In this document: positions 1-13,719 of the stretch, piece after piece
Position numbering within the stretch: the stretch's first letter is position 1
How the letters are laid out: the number at the start of each line of letters is the position of its first letter
From: Ephemerocybe angulata
Taxonomy: Eukaryota > Basidiomycota > Agaricomycetes > Agaricales > Psathyrellaceae
NCBI GenBank assembly: GCA_013368325.1
Contig: JAACJK010000067.1
Coordinates: forward strand, 62,001 to 126,000
DNA: 64,000 bases
Direction of reading: 5' to 3'
Made by a program: the position numbers and the translations under genes
Notes under the pieces: generated by a model
Told to the model about the DNA's origin: nothing
The model's input: the letters and a program-made list of their open reading frames with translations, nothing else
Database searches by the model: none

Positions 1-1742
1 TTATCGAGGGCAGTGAGCGAGTCGAGCGTCAATTCTGTGGGACTAACAGCCATGACACTGGGGCTTTGACGCTGACTAGACTTGCTGCTTGACCTCGAGC
101 GGAAGTATGGTGGCTCACTTGACTTGGAGGATGCAGATGACATTCTGCGGTGTCTTTGTTTTTCGGTTGGGTCGATGTTCTCGACTTTGGCGAGACGGGC
201 GAAGAGTGAAAGAACTAAAGCAAAGTCAGAACCATTGTTGAGTCGTGGAGTTTGCACTTACTATCGACAACAGACACGATGCCACATAAATTCCCGATGG
301 CGGAGGGTGAAAGGACGGGAGACGAGAGTGTCGACTCTCGCGTTACAAACAGCCGGTGAGCGTTCGCTAAGACACAGATGAGTTCGCCGAAGACCTCACA
401 CGAATTTTACCGAGGAAAGCGCACTTGCGAGAAGTTTCTCGATGGTATACTGAAGATTGCTTGACGGGAGTACGGAGTACACTGTAAAGTACTCTTAGAG
501 TTCAGCTAGAAGAATAAGAACTATTGTCATACCTGGATACCTGTCGGCCCCATCCGTTGACCCGTGTGGGGCTTTGATCAGGGAAATGATTTGGTGCAGA
601 GGGGTACCCAGAATCTGGTTGCTCTGGGAAGGGACGACTACCTGTGCAGATAGGATTAGCTTGAAAGGGATTTTAAGAATACGATATGATTGCACCCACC
701 TTCCCAATATCAGTGACGCTAATCGCACTAAGCAGAGCGCCACTCTCTTCATCAAGGATAGCGATACTGCTCACTCCCTCCTCGCTCATTAGTTTCATTG
801 CGTCCAGGAGAGACGAAGACGAAGACGCCGCGACTACTGAGGTGTAGATATGCAGCGATGGAAGTGACAGTGGCTGGATGGGATTTCCGAGGTACTTTTT
901 GAATGATGCAGATGATTTGGCGTACGAGTCGAACCAAGCTAGCAGACCACGGTCGGAAACCATCCCTATGGGCTCTCCGCTATGGTCGGGCGCTTGGATC
1001 AGGACTCGATGTGTCCCTCTGGCAAATATTTCAAGCAGGGAAATTACGTCGGCGTCATTCGGAAGTGCCGTGAAAGGGTTCTTGTCAGAAAGGTCTGTAT
1101 AGGAGGGTACGTTAAGCAACTCTGATCTCTGGTGATGAAATGACGTACTGCTAACGAGTTGAACAGGCACTCTCCCCGCCGTGGCTGCCTCGACAATCTT
1201 GGTGTGGCGAGGATCGGGATCGGTGTCGTCCAAAGAGAATGTATGTCTCGTCGCAGCGAGAGTCAAGAAAGCATTGACGTCAGAGAACTATACATTCAAG
1301 GTCAGTGAATGGCCGCCGTTACAAGGCGGTACGCAGCATACGTCGAAGAGGCCTTGATAAGAGTTATTGTCGGCTTCCAGGCCTGTAGGGTCGGATCTAA
1401 CAGCCAGGCAAGGTATGTCTTCAGACAAAAGCTTCTGGTGATCGCTGTGAAGGTGGATTCATTTGGGACGGGTGCCATGGCTCGCGACGTACCTCGCATG
1501 CTTCTTCAACAGTGCTGTCTGCATCGACCGACACAATTGGCGTGTCAATTAGGTCTCATAATACATTTAGCTGATAGTTCCTGAGACGGATTAAAGCCTC
1601 GACCCTCACCTCTCGCCAGAGCAGCCTTCCAATCCTTCACCCAGTCGGTGGCATGCACATCAGACCCAGAGATAAAGCCTTGCGGCGACGAATCCAGCCA
1701 GCTACCTGTCAAAGACTGGGATAGCCTCTTGCTTTGAGACAT
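1..1742 (-). CDS. Sds23/Moc1-like four-CBS-domain protein (3' end outside window)
   Basis: Multi-exon gene read on the minus strand from ATG at 1742 and still open at position 1. Exons join in frame at conventional GT-AG sites: a short N-terminal exon ends in ALAR and joins DLIDTPIVSVDADSTVEEAC; then KLLSEDIPCLAV, the long exon FSDVNAFLTLAATRHTF to VTDIGK, then VVVPSQSNQILG, VYSVLPSSNLQYTIEKLLA, ANAHRLFVTRE and GNLCGIVSVVD. These are repeated CBS units (VSVDADSTVEEAC, GVSSIAILDEESGALLSAISVTDIG, LCGIVSVVDIL). The C-terminus is Ser-rich and basic (RMSSASSKSS, FRSRSSSKSS). Family knowledge: Sds23/Moc1 proteins bind adenine nucleotides through CBS pairs and act in stress response and cell-cycle control by restraining PP2A/PP6-type phosphatases. 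The order of CBS units and the Ser-rich tail fit that family. Its start lies 271 bp from the divergently transcribed lipase. Naming rests on motif recall, not alignment. Confidence 0.85.
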
Positions 1743-2013
1743 AGCAGAGTTCTGTGACCATTAACGTGGACGGAGGACGGAGGTCTGGAGAAGAATCGTC
1801 GACGTTGAGGTCAAGCTTCTCGAGCCGAGGACTCGACACTGGCGCCCAGCCCGGCAGCCACCCGAAGGGGATGCGCCGATTGCCGAGCAAGGATGTATTT
1901 CGGCATGCCCCACAGCTCGAGGCGAAATAGGGGCTGCCTGCCTCCCTTGACCTCAGGCTACCAACTGCGTAGTTCCTGGTGTAGCAGATCCAGCATCGAG
2001 GATTAGCACAGGA
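1743..2013. promoter_or_regulatory. divergent intergenic region, CBS protein / lipase
   Basis: Only 271 bp separate the start codons of the minus-strand CBS gene (1742) and the plus-strand lipase (2014), so both promoters must lie here or overlap the transcribed leaders. I see no clear TATA box. An open frame on the minus strand across this interval has no recognisable protein similarity. Confidence 0.55.
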
Positions 2014-3363
2014 ATGTCGAAGCTCAAGCATAAGCTTGTTCTCACAGAGGAGGATCGCGAGATGTACGCAGCAGAACGTCTCGACAATTTTCGCTGGATC
2101 GCCAAGGTCCTGGCGTCCTACTCAGATGTCCATCTCACAGAGGCTGATAGAGTCCCTTTGCAAGTTTGCAAAGACATATCTGAAATAGGTAAGCTCAGAT
2201 CTTACTGAAAGTACTCTAACTCCTCGCCTTGCTGATCGTTGACTTTACCATTCGATACAGGGCAATTTGCCGAAATTGTATACAGCTCCATGCCCATTGA
2301 CAAGCTACTGGAGCGCTACACTTCCCTATCGCGTCCAGGATTCCCTTTGGAAGGTTATGACGCTCTCTTCGGCTCGAAGCCCGAAGCCAGTCTCACAGGC
2401 GACGTCGCTCAACTTCCTGCATGCATCTTCTGGCGGCAGTCACATCGTCAAATCGTCGTCGCAATCTGCGGAACCAAAGCCGCCAGCCAGGCGCTTCAAG
2501 ATGTGCGGGTTCTGAAGACCAAACACCCATCCAAGAAGGGATGGGTGCACACGGGGTTTTGGAACCTATATCAGGGTTTGGAGGCTCGTCTTAAATCCGC
2601 CCTTCGCCAGGCGCTTGAATCTCATGGAGGAGACGTGGACGAGGTGGTACTGACAGGGCATAGCATGGGTGGTGCTGTCGCTTATCTTCTCGGCATTGAT
2701 CTTCTGAGCGATTCACTGACAGCGGCGTCCTCCACCTCCACCCCCACGCCTGGCGCTAATCTGGATCCCATCCTTCTCATGGGAAACGAAGCGGGACAGA
2801 GGATAACGCTTAAACTGGTGACCTTCGGCATGCCTCGAGCGGGTGATAAAGAACTCGTCGACCACTTCCATTCTCTTGTCGACCAATACCAAGAAAAGGT
2901 GGGCACCCAGCGATTCATTGAGTACTCAATCCGGACATATAATGATGGTGAGTGCCTTCAAGCAACCTCATGTTCGTTCCTAAGCTCTGCCTCGGTCTCT
3001 CTACCGTTCACTAGCCTTACCCACATATGGCTAACTCACGACCCCTACTTTTATCTAGGTGTTCCTGCCCTACCTCCTACGGGCTTGGGCTACCGCCACT
3101 TCCCCAAAGGACCGATCTACGCAACTGGTGAACACCTCTACTACATTCCGCATTTCGAGGCGGAGAGTACACTTTTCCACGTCGACGGTGGAGTAGAAGA
3201 TGAGGCGCCGTCGCGGTTTCCTCGGGGAGGACACAACTACTACGGAGGTCGAGAATTAGAGAGGCTTCTCCGGCGCATCGACTGGCTTGCGAAGGCAGAT
3301 ATGGAAAAAGATGACGATCAGTGGGAGGAGAGGTACTTGTCGATGGCGCAAAAAAAAACATAG
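2014..3363 (+). CDS. class 3 lipase (alpha/beta hydrolase)
   Basis: Three exons, about 2014-2188, 2261-2947 and 3059-3363, join in frame to a 388-residue protein. The nucleophile elbow is GHSMGG (LTGHSMGGAVAYLLG). The core before it, VVAICGTKAASQALQD then HTGFWNLYQGLEA, and the later LVTFGMPRAGDKELV, are the standard order of fungal class 3 (Lipase_3) enzymes. The likely acid is in the YNDGVPALPP segment and the likely His in GGHNYYGG near the C-terminus; both are inferred from family layout. No signal peptide is visible at the N-terminus (MSKLKHKLVLTEEDREMYAA), so an intracellular enzyme is more likely than a secreted one. Substrate cannot be told; triacylglycerol or diacylglycerol hydrolysis is usual for the fold. 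Downstream TA-poor sequence gives no obvious poly(A) signal. Confidence 0.9.
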
Positions 3364-5011
3364 CCAACGTACCCACCTGGCTACACTCTACCATGAAACC
3401 CCGACCTTGTTGTGGTCGTTGTGCGTGTGCGTGTGTTGCTTCCTCCTGCAGAAAATAACACTGATATGACACAATCCCTCCAGTTAAATATAAAGTTTGT
3501 ATCTGGCGGTAACCTTCTGGCTTCTCGGACACCACACCTATCACTCTTCCTTTGCGAATGGGACTTTACCTCCAGGTTGGTCGGAGTGGAGCCTCCGGTA
3601 GATCACTATGTATAGCCCTTGTTATCTTCTTCATCATTCGGCGCCCCGCACCTGAATTCGAGGCCCGACTCCCAAACTCTATGTCTATATGGCTAAAGTG
3701 TTTGGATTCGGATTCGCTGGCTATAAGTACCCAACTACATCCACAGCAGTCTTGATCGGAGCACAAAGGGCTGCGAGATGATGTCGAGGGCTCTTATGCA
3801 AAACCATATCGAGATCAAGCCTGAGATACTAATCTAATCACTACAGCTTCAGAAAATTGGACTGGGCAAGACCAACTTGGAGGACATTCCTTCAGAGGAT
3901 ATATTCTGTTCTCCTAGACGAGCCCTTCTATCCCCCAATTAGCCTTAGCGGTTACAATTGGGCGACCTCCTCTGGAACGAGCGTAGCATCTCGTACCTAG
4001 ATCCCGGGTCGGAGTACACGTGCAGATCCCTCCAAAACAGACAAAAAAGCCCCGACCCACAGACTTCGAAGTTCGCCATGATTTTCCGCCGTTCGTACCG
4101 CTTTCGCCCCGAAAAGGAGAACTCATGTTCTCTCGCCAGTCAGCCCGTCTGAGAGCTTCACACACCCAGACGGCGGCTGGACATCGGCACGTCCTTTATC
4201 TGTCCCAGTCCTCTGCTCTTACCTTTCTTAGGCTCTGGGCCTCATGGCTCACATCGGCCTCAAAAAATATGGCAAACCTTTAGGTTCTATACCATCATAG
4301 CTAGTGATAGGCCCTGAGCAGCTGACTGCTCGATCGACATCGAAGTCCTCCACAATCGAGTGCTTGATGTAAGCCCTATGTGAGTTTCGGTGGTAGAAGA
4401 CGGCATTACGCCAAGCTTGCGTTCATTAATTGAATCTGGTAGGTATATGAGCTTTTAGAAGGACGACAAATCCGATTGTTCTGTCATCCCTGCCATGGCG
4501 TTGTACCAGTTTCTCCCACCTTCCCAATAGCTCCAAGGACTATCGGCTACGCCTTTCCACATTAAATTTCACTCTACATACCTACCGAGTGCACGGCGAT
4601 GCAGTTCCCTTTAGGTGTTCAATGGCAGGGATACAAGGGCGTCCTGATTGACGTAAAACCAGACAATTTGTGTACTGGATACACCGGAGATGTGCGTATG
4701 AGTGTCGGAATACAACGTGGTTCCAGAGCCGTCCGCCTGCCTTTCGGTCTCCACCGCGTATATCCAACTCACTGTCATCCAGTTTCGTGCATAGTCGACC
4801 ACTAGGAACGCGGTAGATCGAGGCGGAAGATGTGTAGATGTTTGAGGAACATCATCGAAATGATGCTCCCGACTTTGTCGCTGTGAAGCACCGTGATGTT
4901 TGCTCCGTCTTGTACCGCTGGACAGCAATCCCCGACAACTTCCTGGGCGTTTACCGAGGGTTGGTTGTGTCGAGGCCAAGGACTGCGTAGCAAAGGCGGG
5001 GGGAGCAAGCT
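3364..5011. other. gene-free interval (lipase 3' side to F-box gene 3' side)
   Basis: About 1.6 kb between two convergent genes. Only short open frames are present, none with recognisable domains or consistent splice structure. A GT-rich microsatellite-like run (about 3416-3437) lies just after the lipase stop. A small minus-strand frame (4802-5008) could be a further 3' exon of the F-box-like gene, but I cannot support this. Confidence 0.5.
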
Positions 5012-6091
5012 TCAGTATGTATACTGGGGACGCCGACTGGAATAGAATTTACCTCTCACTGAGGAAGAACCCTCCACACCGCCACTCTCCTTCTTCAACC
5101 TAATCTCGTCGTACGCCCGTGTATAATTGTCTGGAAGGCCCCAATACGACGCCTCCCAGTTCGCGATGACGCTCACCGGGTAGTGCAAAGGGACAACCCA
5201 ACAACGCTCCAAGACGAGGAACGGCTCCTCGAGCTCATCATCCTCGTTCGCCATCGGGATCAACACCTCGAGCTTCGCACAGCTCTTCACAATCACCTCC
5301 ACCCACTCGCTCTTCTCGTGCACCGACGCATGACGTAGCCCCAGGCTCAGGTGCGTAAGAGAAGTCAGCTCGCCGATGCCAGGAATATCAGGCGCCAACA
5401 CGCGCTCCCAGAAGACCACCTCCAAATGCGTGAGAGTCGAGTACCAGGCCGGACGGACACTTCTGGGCGCCGCAAAGAAGCTGACGATATGCTTGTGTTC
5501 TATCGACAGCCTCCGGAGAGCCAGCGCGGCTAAATAGACTCCGGGGTTTGCCACCGGTTCGCTCGAGGAATTGGCGGGGGAGGGGAAGGCTGGCGGGGTT
5601 GGGTTGTGGTTGGGCCCTACGCCCGGCGCCCATAAGGACCGGGGACCTCCAAAGTTCACCCAGAGTGCCAATTCCACGACGCCCGTGCAGACGCTGAGAA
5701 TCCTGATCGCCTTCCGTGCGGTGACCGAAATTGAGAGGCACAGGTGCTTTACGTGCGCTGCGAAGAATTCCGGGGGCTTCATGTCCATCGTCCGGAGAAA
5801 TAAATCCGAGTCTTCTCGCCCTAAAGTAACAATCCTATAGATATATGGTTGGATCCTAGAGACGGGGAACGTGGTCGGGGGGCGGTCCGCAGCAGGAAGG
5901 CCGGAGTAGTTTAGTGAGATAGAGTGCTCCTGGTTGAACTAGAAAAAGACGACGTACCAGTCGTTCACCTTATGGGCGACCGTAATGAGTTTTAAGGCGC
6001 TTCCTGGGACATTCCGGTAGGCCGCGACGATTATTTCGCGCTGGAGCTCATGTGGAAGGCGACTGAAGGGGAACACAGCTTCTTGAGGCAT
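5012..6091 (-). CDS. F-box/LRR-like protein of the basidiomycete expanded family
   Basis: Two exons on the minus strand. Exon 1 starts at ATG 6091 with MPQEAVFPFSRLPHELQREI, an F-box-like start (LPHELQREIIVAAY), and ends at VND. An intron of about 100 nt (GTACGTCG to CTCTAG) joins it to WIQPYIYRIVTLG followed by the long exon, which contains FFAAHVKHLCLSISV, LTHLEVVFWERVL and LTSLTHLSLGLRHA. These repeated L..L..L segments look like irregular leucine-rich repeats. The layout (short F-box-like exon, (I/V)QPW-like WIQPYIYRIVTL, then LRR-like body) is typical of a large uncharacterised family in Agaricomycetes. F-box proteins are substrate adaptors of SCF ubiquitin ligases; the substrate here is unknown. 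The last 20 residues may be intron read-through (a GTGAGAGG donor lies in SSSVRGKF), so the 3' end is uncertain. Confidence 0.7.
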
Positions 6092-9000
6092 AAGAGTGGC
6101 TAGGGAGATCGATTATTAAAGAGGAAATTATCGGTTTATAGAGGACCTCATCACGTGGAGTGAGGTAAAGGGGGAATATCAGGATATCGTGTTTCGATCA
6201 CCAAGACCCGACCATGTTATTGGGAGATTTCTGCCTGTATAACCCATATAATATGATCGTGGGTCAAACACGGGGTGGCGTGGCGAGCCTTGGGCGAAGT
6301 GCCCCAGCGATAGGAGGGAAAGACAGGAGAGGAGATGCGGCTAAGATAAATTGACAGTGAGAAACTCGTGGTATGAAGCAAGAAGGAGTGGAGCGTACCG
6401 TACAAGAGGCTTTTTCCGACGCGTCCTAATTCTCCGGGGGGTTACACAACATTTATGACCTCGAAAAACATTAGCCCCAGCAACGTCAAACCCTGCATCG
6501 GAATGTTGAGTATTAGTATATTTGTTAACTCAGATGAACAACACTCGAAGAGTGATGGGTATGATCGCAGCAGCTTGAAGGGGTGGAACTGTGTCCTTGG
6601 GATCTACCTCGAGGTGATCCTGAACTTGAGCCCAGGTACCAGCATTCAGATGGCCCGATAGGACGGATGCTGATAAGACGGCGTCGCTCCAACTGCACGG
6701 CGCATACAATCCTGTTTGTACAGTGGCAATTGCACCCCGTAGCCGGATGGCAGCTTTATTAGCACAGAGCGTCCATCCAGCGTAACCCGATCCCCCTTAG
6801 ACGAGCACTGGGGTAACGGGCTTGCACAACGAACGATGGGAACAGCTCCCCCTGTGCTTAGAGACTGGAATGCACAACACATGAACGCATTGTTGTTAGC
6901 GAGAATTAGCAATAAATATCGTATTTTTAACATACGCGAATGGGATGCATGTCGTCGTCCGCGTGGATTTCGCTTTTGAGCAGTTGTCGAAGACCCGGGC
7001 CCCGAACATGGAAGTGCGAATCTGACCTCGTGCCGGTTATTTCTCCGTCGTGTGCTTGTCTTCTTGTTAGCGGCATGAAGCATAAACATTGGACTCTGTG
7101 GCGAGGGGAAACACTGAACAGTTCAAAAGACAAGTAAGAGTCACCCTCTGTGTATGACTGGTCGACAAATACGTCTTTGCTCCGGATTCAACCACAGACG
7201 CTCGTGATGGCAACACTTTCACAGGCCGGATCAACGGATAATATCACCGAAAAGGACTGTTATGGATCGATAGGGGCGTCAACCCTCTTGGGGCCAGGGC
7301 GTGTGGACCAGGGAGAAACGAAGGACGTAGGCATTCACCAAGTATTTGCTATATAGGCGCGACCCAAGTCACGGCAACAAGAACGCAGTCATTGTCAACG
7401 AATTCCGATTGGAGGAAGGATGGGTGAAGAAGAATGCCTTGGTATTGGTAGGTAGGAGATAATGTATAGAGTACACTGTGCAATAGATGTCCGAAGTTGT
7501 AGATTTTACAGGAAGAGAACGAGTCGTGTGCCGTGAGAGGGGAACGAAATGATATTACGAAGTCGTGGATGTGGGGATAGGGCAACTAAGTCAGCCTTTT
7601 AGCTGACGCGAACGTGCCGCCCGAACTGCATATGAAACTTGGGTTTGAAGTTGATGAAGGTTACATAGAGCAACCTAGAAACCGCAGATTTTCTCAGTTC
7701 CAAACTAACGTAGCTGCAAAAAGGGTATTAATAACGCACCCCGGTATAATCGTATGCCTCTTCCCAACATCTAGAACGCTATTATTAGCCTCGACACTGC
7801 GCAAAGCTCACGCCAGGCTTTCACTCACGAGAAACATGAGACCCTGAGATACTTTACAGCGCTTCAGCCTCTGTTGCTCGACTCAAAAATAGCTGCAGAC
7901 TTACTATGTAGGCATGGGTATGGTATCGGAACTGGAGGTGCGATTGTGGTTGTGGTGGTTCGAAAGAAAGGGCGACTTGTCGAATTACGTCGGTGGCCCC
8001 CATTTCTGCTGTTCCTCAAGGCTGTTCGTGTTCTGCCACTGCCCAGGGATGCTTGGCATGTGACGTCATGAAATGGAGAGAGGATCTTATCTTATCTAGC
8101 TTAGTGCCTGCTGCCGCTAAGGCAACGCTACGGCCTCTGGTACGTCCTGAGGAGAAAGGGGACAAGGAAATCAAGCACTTGCTTAACCCAATTTCCTTAG
8201 ATTTGCCTGGGCCAGCTTCGCTGGCTATGCAGGGCGCTGGTGGAGACTCGGTGAGCGTAGTGGGCCACAAAAAATGGTGAGAGGAAGGGTAGAACGAAAC
8301 GATACTCTTTCAGGAAGATGAGGGGACGAAGAGGGAGTTCTCTTCGTCGACGAGCGAAAAGACTGATTCGACCAAGCAGCGGCGGGTGCCGACGCCTGGG
8401 CCTGCCGCTCTTTCCCATCCTCGGATCCACGCACGCATTCAAGGAGGAGGACTCGGAGGAGTGCTTATTGGGGGAGAGTTGGGACTACTGTGACCTATCT
8501 TCCTGACCCCGTGCGGCATATTCGGGCTGAGGCCTGGTGACCATACTTATTCTTAACCATAAAGCCAACTCCGGTACCATGGGTAGCAACGAGGCAAACG
8601 GCGGTAATATACTTGTCTTTCTATTTTAAACGCTGCACCTCAAAAGCATTCCTTTTGTCTTCTCCGCCTCGAATAGGACTTGGTTTACTGTTCCTAATCG
8701 CCTTCTTCCTCGACGCAGTTTCTCTTCATTGTCAATCCTATAGGTTAGTTCCAGCAGACTGGGCTGGCCGTAATTAAGGAGGTACGGGGCCCCGAAAGTG
8801 TGGTACTACCATTCCCATGGTTCGACAGTACCTCCAGGAGAGCATAGCGACTGTTCTCACACGGCAACGAGGGCTCGAAGCCCATTCGCTGCCCCCAAAA
8901 TCCGCACCATGGGGCAACCCTGTAACCGTTCTGTTGGTTGGGAACCTTGTACTAAGTTGTAGTTCGGCAATCAGTTGAAGCCCTTGCCAGGTTGTTACCA

Positions 9001-9460
9001 CTATCAAAGGTTGTTACCCAAAGACAAGGGTCGTATGTTCACGGCCTTCAAGTATAGATTTGTTGTGACTATTGCCGAAGTTATTTCAGGCGTATCGTGG
9101 TTCGCCACAATTGAAGGATGCCACAGTGGTAGTTAACATGCTGCACGCTTTCGGAGTTGTGTCGGCATTCACCGGGAAGAGAGGGATATAAGAAGAGGGA
9201 CGCAAGGAACATACAAATCACCCTCCTCTTTCCTTCTATCCGAGTTTTCTTTGGGACCGGTCCCTTCCCTCCCCGTTCCCTTCCCCCTCTTTCTGAATAC
9301 CTGGCACTGTGTGTTAGTTCGAGGCCTTCGTCTGTCTTTCTACCCTTCCTTTCACCGTCGTCAATCTTTTTTTGAGCTAGCCTCACTTCCAAGTTCTACC
9401 CACCAACCAACCACTTTCGCCTCCCATTAATCTTATTCCTCCAACCAAACTCCACCAGCC
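6092..9460. other. 3.4-kb gene-poor interval
   Basis: No gene recognised on either strand. The longest open frame (minus, 6646-7089) has no recognisable motif, and frames around 8000-8500 overlap on all strands in GC-rich sequence, as expected by chance. The last 280 bp (about 9180-9460) is clearly promoter and leader of the secreted protein gene at 9461. Confidence 0.5.
9181..9460 (+). promoter_or_regulatory. TATA-like site and pyrimidine-rich leader of the EGH16-like gene
   Basis: A GATATAAGA sequence at about 9185-9193 is followed by a long CT-rich stretch (about 9220-9460) ending just before the ATG in ACCAGCC. Such pyrimidine-rich leaders are common in front of highly expressed fungal genes. 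Confidence 0.5.
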
Positions 9461-10766
9461 ATGTTCGCCAACCGCAGCTCCCTCCTTTTCCTCACCGCCG
9501 TCGCCCTCTCCTTCTTTTCCCAGGCGCACGCGCATGCGGCAGTCGCTCCTATGCTCGGAGTGGCCGGCACTCCCGCGCGCAACAACGTCAAGAAGCCCAG
9601 CGCTGCGAACGTATGCGGCGCAGGAGTCAACGTCGCACAGTCCTTGGACACCTCTACGGCTGTCACAGCCGCGGCGGACGGGACGTTCTCCGTCACCGCC
9701 ACCGCCTTCAACGGAGGCGCAGATGGAAGCCTGCAGATGACCATGCAGGTTAGCGCCGACGGAACGGGCAAGAACCTCGTCGCCGGTACCGTGACGACGA
9801 ATGGAAACAAGGTGCGCGCATGCAACACTAGGCATTAGCTGCAATGCAATAAAGTCTTACACACCCCCTATAGGCTCCCGCAAAGGCGGGATCGCAGCAA
9901 ATCACGGCTAAGCTCCCCGCTGGCGCGGCCTGCACGGGAGGTGCGACCAAGGACAAGTGCCTTGTTCAGTTCAAGAGCACTGCCGGGTTCGGAAACTGCG
10001 TTGTTGTCCAGCAAGGCGGCGCCGCTGCTGCAGGAGGCGCTGCCACGACGGCTGCGGGCGCTGACACGACGGGTGCAGGCGCTGCCACGACGGCTGCAGG
10101 CGGTGCCAAGAAGGCTGCAGGCGGTGCCAAGAAGGCTGCAGGCGGTGCCACGACGGCTGCAGGCGCTGCCGCAAAGGCTGCAAAGAAGGCTGCAGCCGCT
10201 ACCACGACGGCTGCAGGCACTGACACAACCGCTGCAGGCACTGACACGACCGCTGCTACCACGACCGCTGCCGGCGCTGACACGACCGCTGCTACCACGA
10301 CCGCTGCAGGCGCTGACACGACGGCTGCAGGAGGTGCTACGACCGCTGCAGGCGCTGACAAGAAGGCTGCAAAGAAGGCCGCAAAGGCTGCCAAGAAGGC
10401 CGCAAAGGAGGCTGCTGCTGCCGGAAGTGCCACGACCGCTGCAGGAGGTGCCGCGACGGCTGCAGGCGCTGACACCACGGCTGCAGGAGCTGACACGACC
10501 GCTGCAGGCGCTGACAAGAAGGCCGCAAAGGCTGCCAAGAAGGCCGCAAAGGAGGCTGCTGCTGCCGGAGGTGCCACGACCGCTGCAGGAGGTGCCGCGA
10601 CGGCTGCAGGCGCTGACACGACGGCTGCACCCGCTGCCAAGAGGGCCAATATCCAAGGAGTGAGACCTTTCCGTTGACTTTCTCGTACAACTAGAGCTAA
10701 TAGGTATCTTTTCAGGGAACCCGTGCAGCCCGTGCCAAGTTGGCTGAACTGGCTGAGCGTAGGTGA
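9461..10766 (+). CDS. EGH16-like secreted protein with Ala/Thr/Lys/Asp repeat tail
   Basis: Exons 9461-9811, 9874-10659 and 10716-10766 join in phase 0 to 395 residues. A signal peptide (MFANRSSLLFLTAVALSFFS, cleavage near AHA-HAAV) precedes the EGH16-like core: AVAPMLGVAGTPARN, CGAGVNVAQSLDTS, DGTFSVTATAFNGGADGS, AGSQQITAKLPAGAACTGG and TAGFGNCVVV. These are the conserved blocks of the DUF3129/EGH16-like family, found in appressorium-specific and other secreted fungal proteins; the molecular function is unknown. From about residue 165 to the end the protein is almost only A, G, T, D and K, with units such as GADTTAA, GGAKKAA and AKKAAKAAKKAAKEAAAAG. All six frames stay open through the tail because of its GC-rich repeats. 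The frame is chosen from the conserved core and splice phases. The short last exon gives the basic end TRAARAKLAELAERR. Confidence 0.88.
10015..10640 (+). repeat. imperfect in-frame tandem repeat encoding the Ala-rich tail
   Basis: Short units built on GCTGCAGGCGCTGACACGACG recur with many variants, coding for GADTTAA, GGAKKAA and GGATTAA. Two longer near-copies (about 10344-10480 and 10500-10630) both run lysine block, EAAAAG, then SATTAAGG or GATTAAGG, implying a recent internal duplication of roughly 150 bp. Confidence 0.8.
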
Positions 10767-11214
10767 TTCAGGAAGGCGTCCGAGTGGGTCTGGGAGTAAA
10801 CATGAGCACGATGTAGTAGATAAGACAGTCGCCAGACAATCTGGCCTCCTATTCGGAAATTGTGAATCCGACAAATTTTCTCTCAGTGATCGACATGCCA
10901 AGCGGTCTCGCTCGTAGTCGGAGTCGGCGAAAAAAGCAGTGGACGGCTATGACGAGGACTCGGATGTGTCGGGTGGGCTGGCACTGAGGCGGTGAAAAGG
11001 CGATGAGTGCCCCGTCGGCTGGCGGCTGAACCAAAACCGTGTTTGGCTCTGCTTGGTGCCCCTGAGCGGGTATCTATACTCCACCCCAGATTTGTTCCAC
11101 CCTTCCATCTCCCCCTCAGCGCGTCCTTTTCACCATCCAGGCACGTCTGCTCGTCGTCGTGCACAGCGTCCAAGCTCACATCGCGTAGATTCACCCCAAC
11201 TCGCCGATCTCAGC
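10767..11214 (+). promoter_or_regulatory. promoter and leader region of GFA1
   Basis: A 448-bp interval between the EGH16-like stop and the GFA1 ATG. The final 140 bp before the ATG is C/T-rich (TTCCACCCTTCCATCTCCCC and similar), as expected for a fungal leader. No convincing TATA box is seen. Confidence 0.45.

Positions 11215-13719
<2,505 letters not shown>

Noticed and set aside
1702..2031. Minus-strand 109-codon frame between the CBS and lipase genes
   Set aside because: It overlaps the start of both genes and has no motif; it lies in the divergent promoter.
6646..7089. Minus-strand 147-codon frame
   Set aside because: No domain, signal peptide or splice context; amino acid makeup looks random.
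9868..10901. Long minus-strand frames (262 and 311 codons) across the EGH16-like tail
   Set aside because: They mirror GC-rich triplet repeats of the plus-strand tail; all frames are open there and the plus frame is fixed by the conserved core and splice phases.
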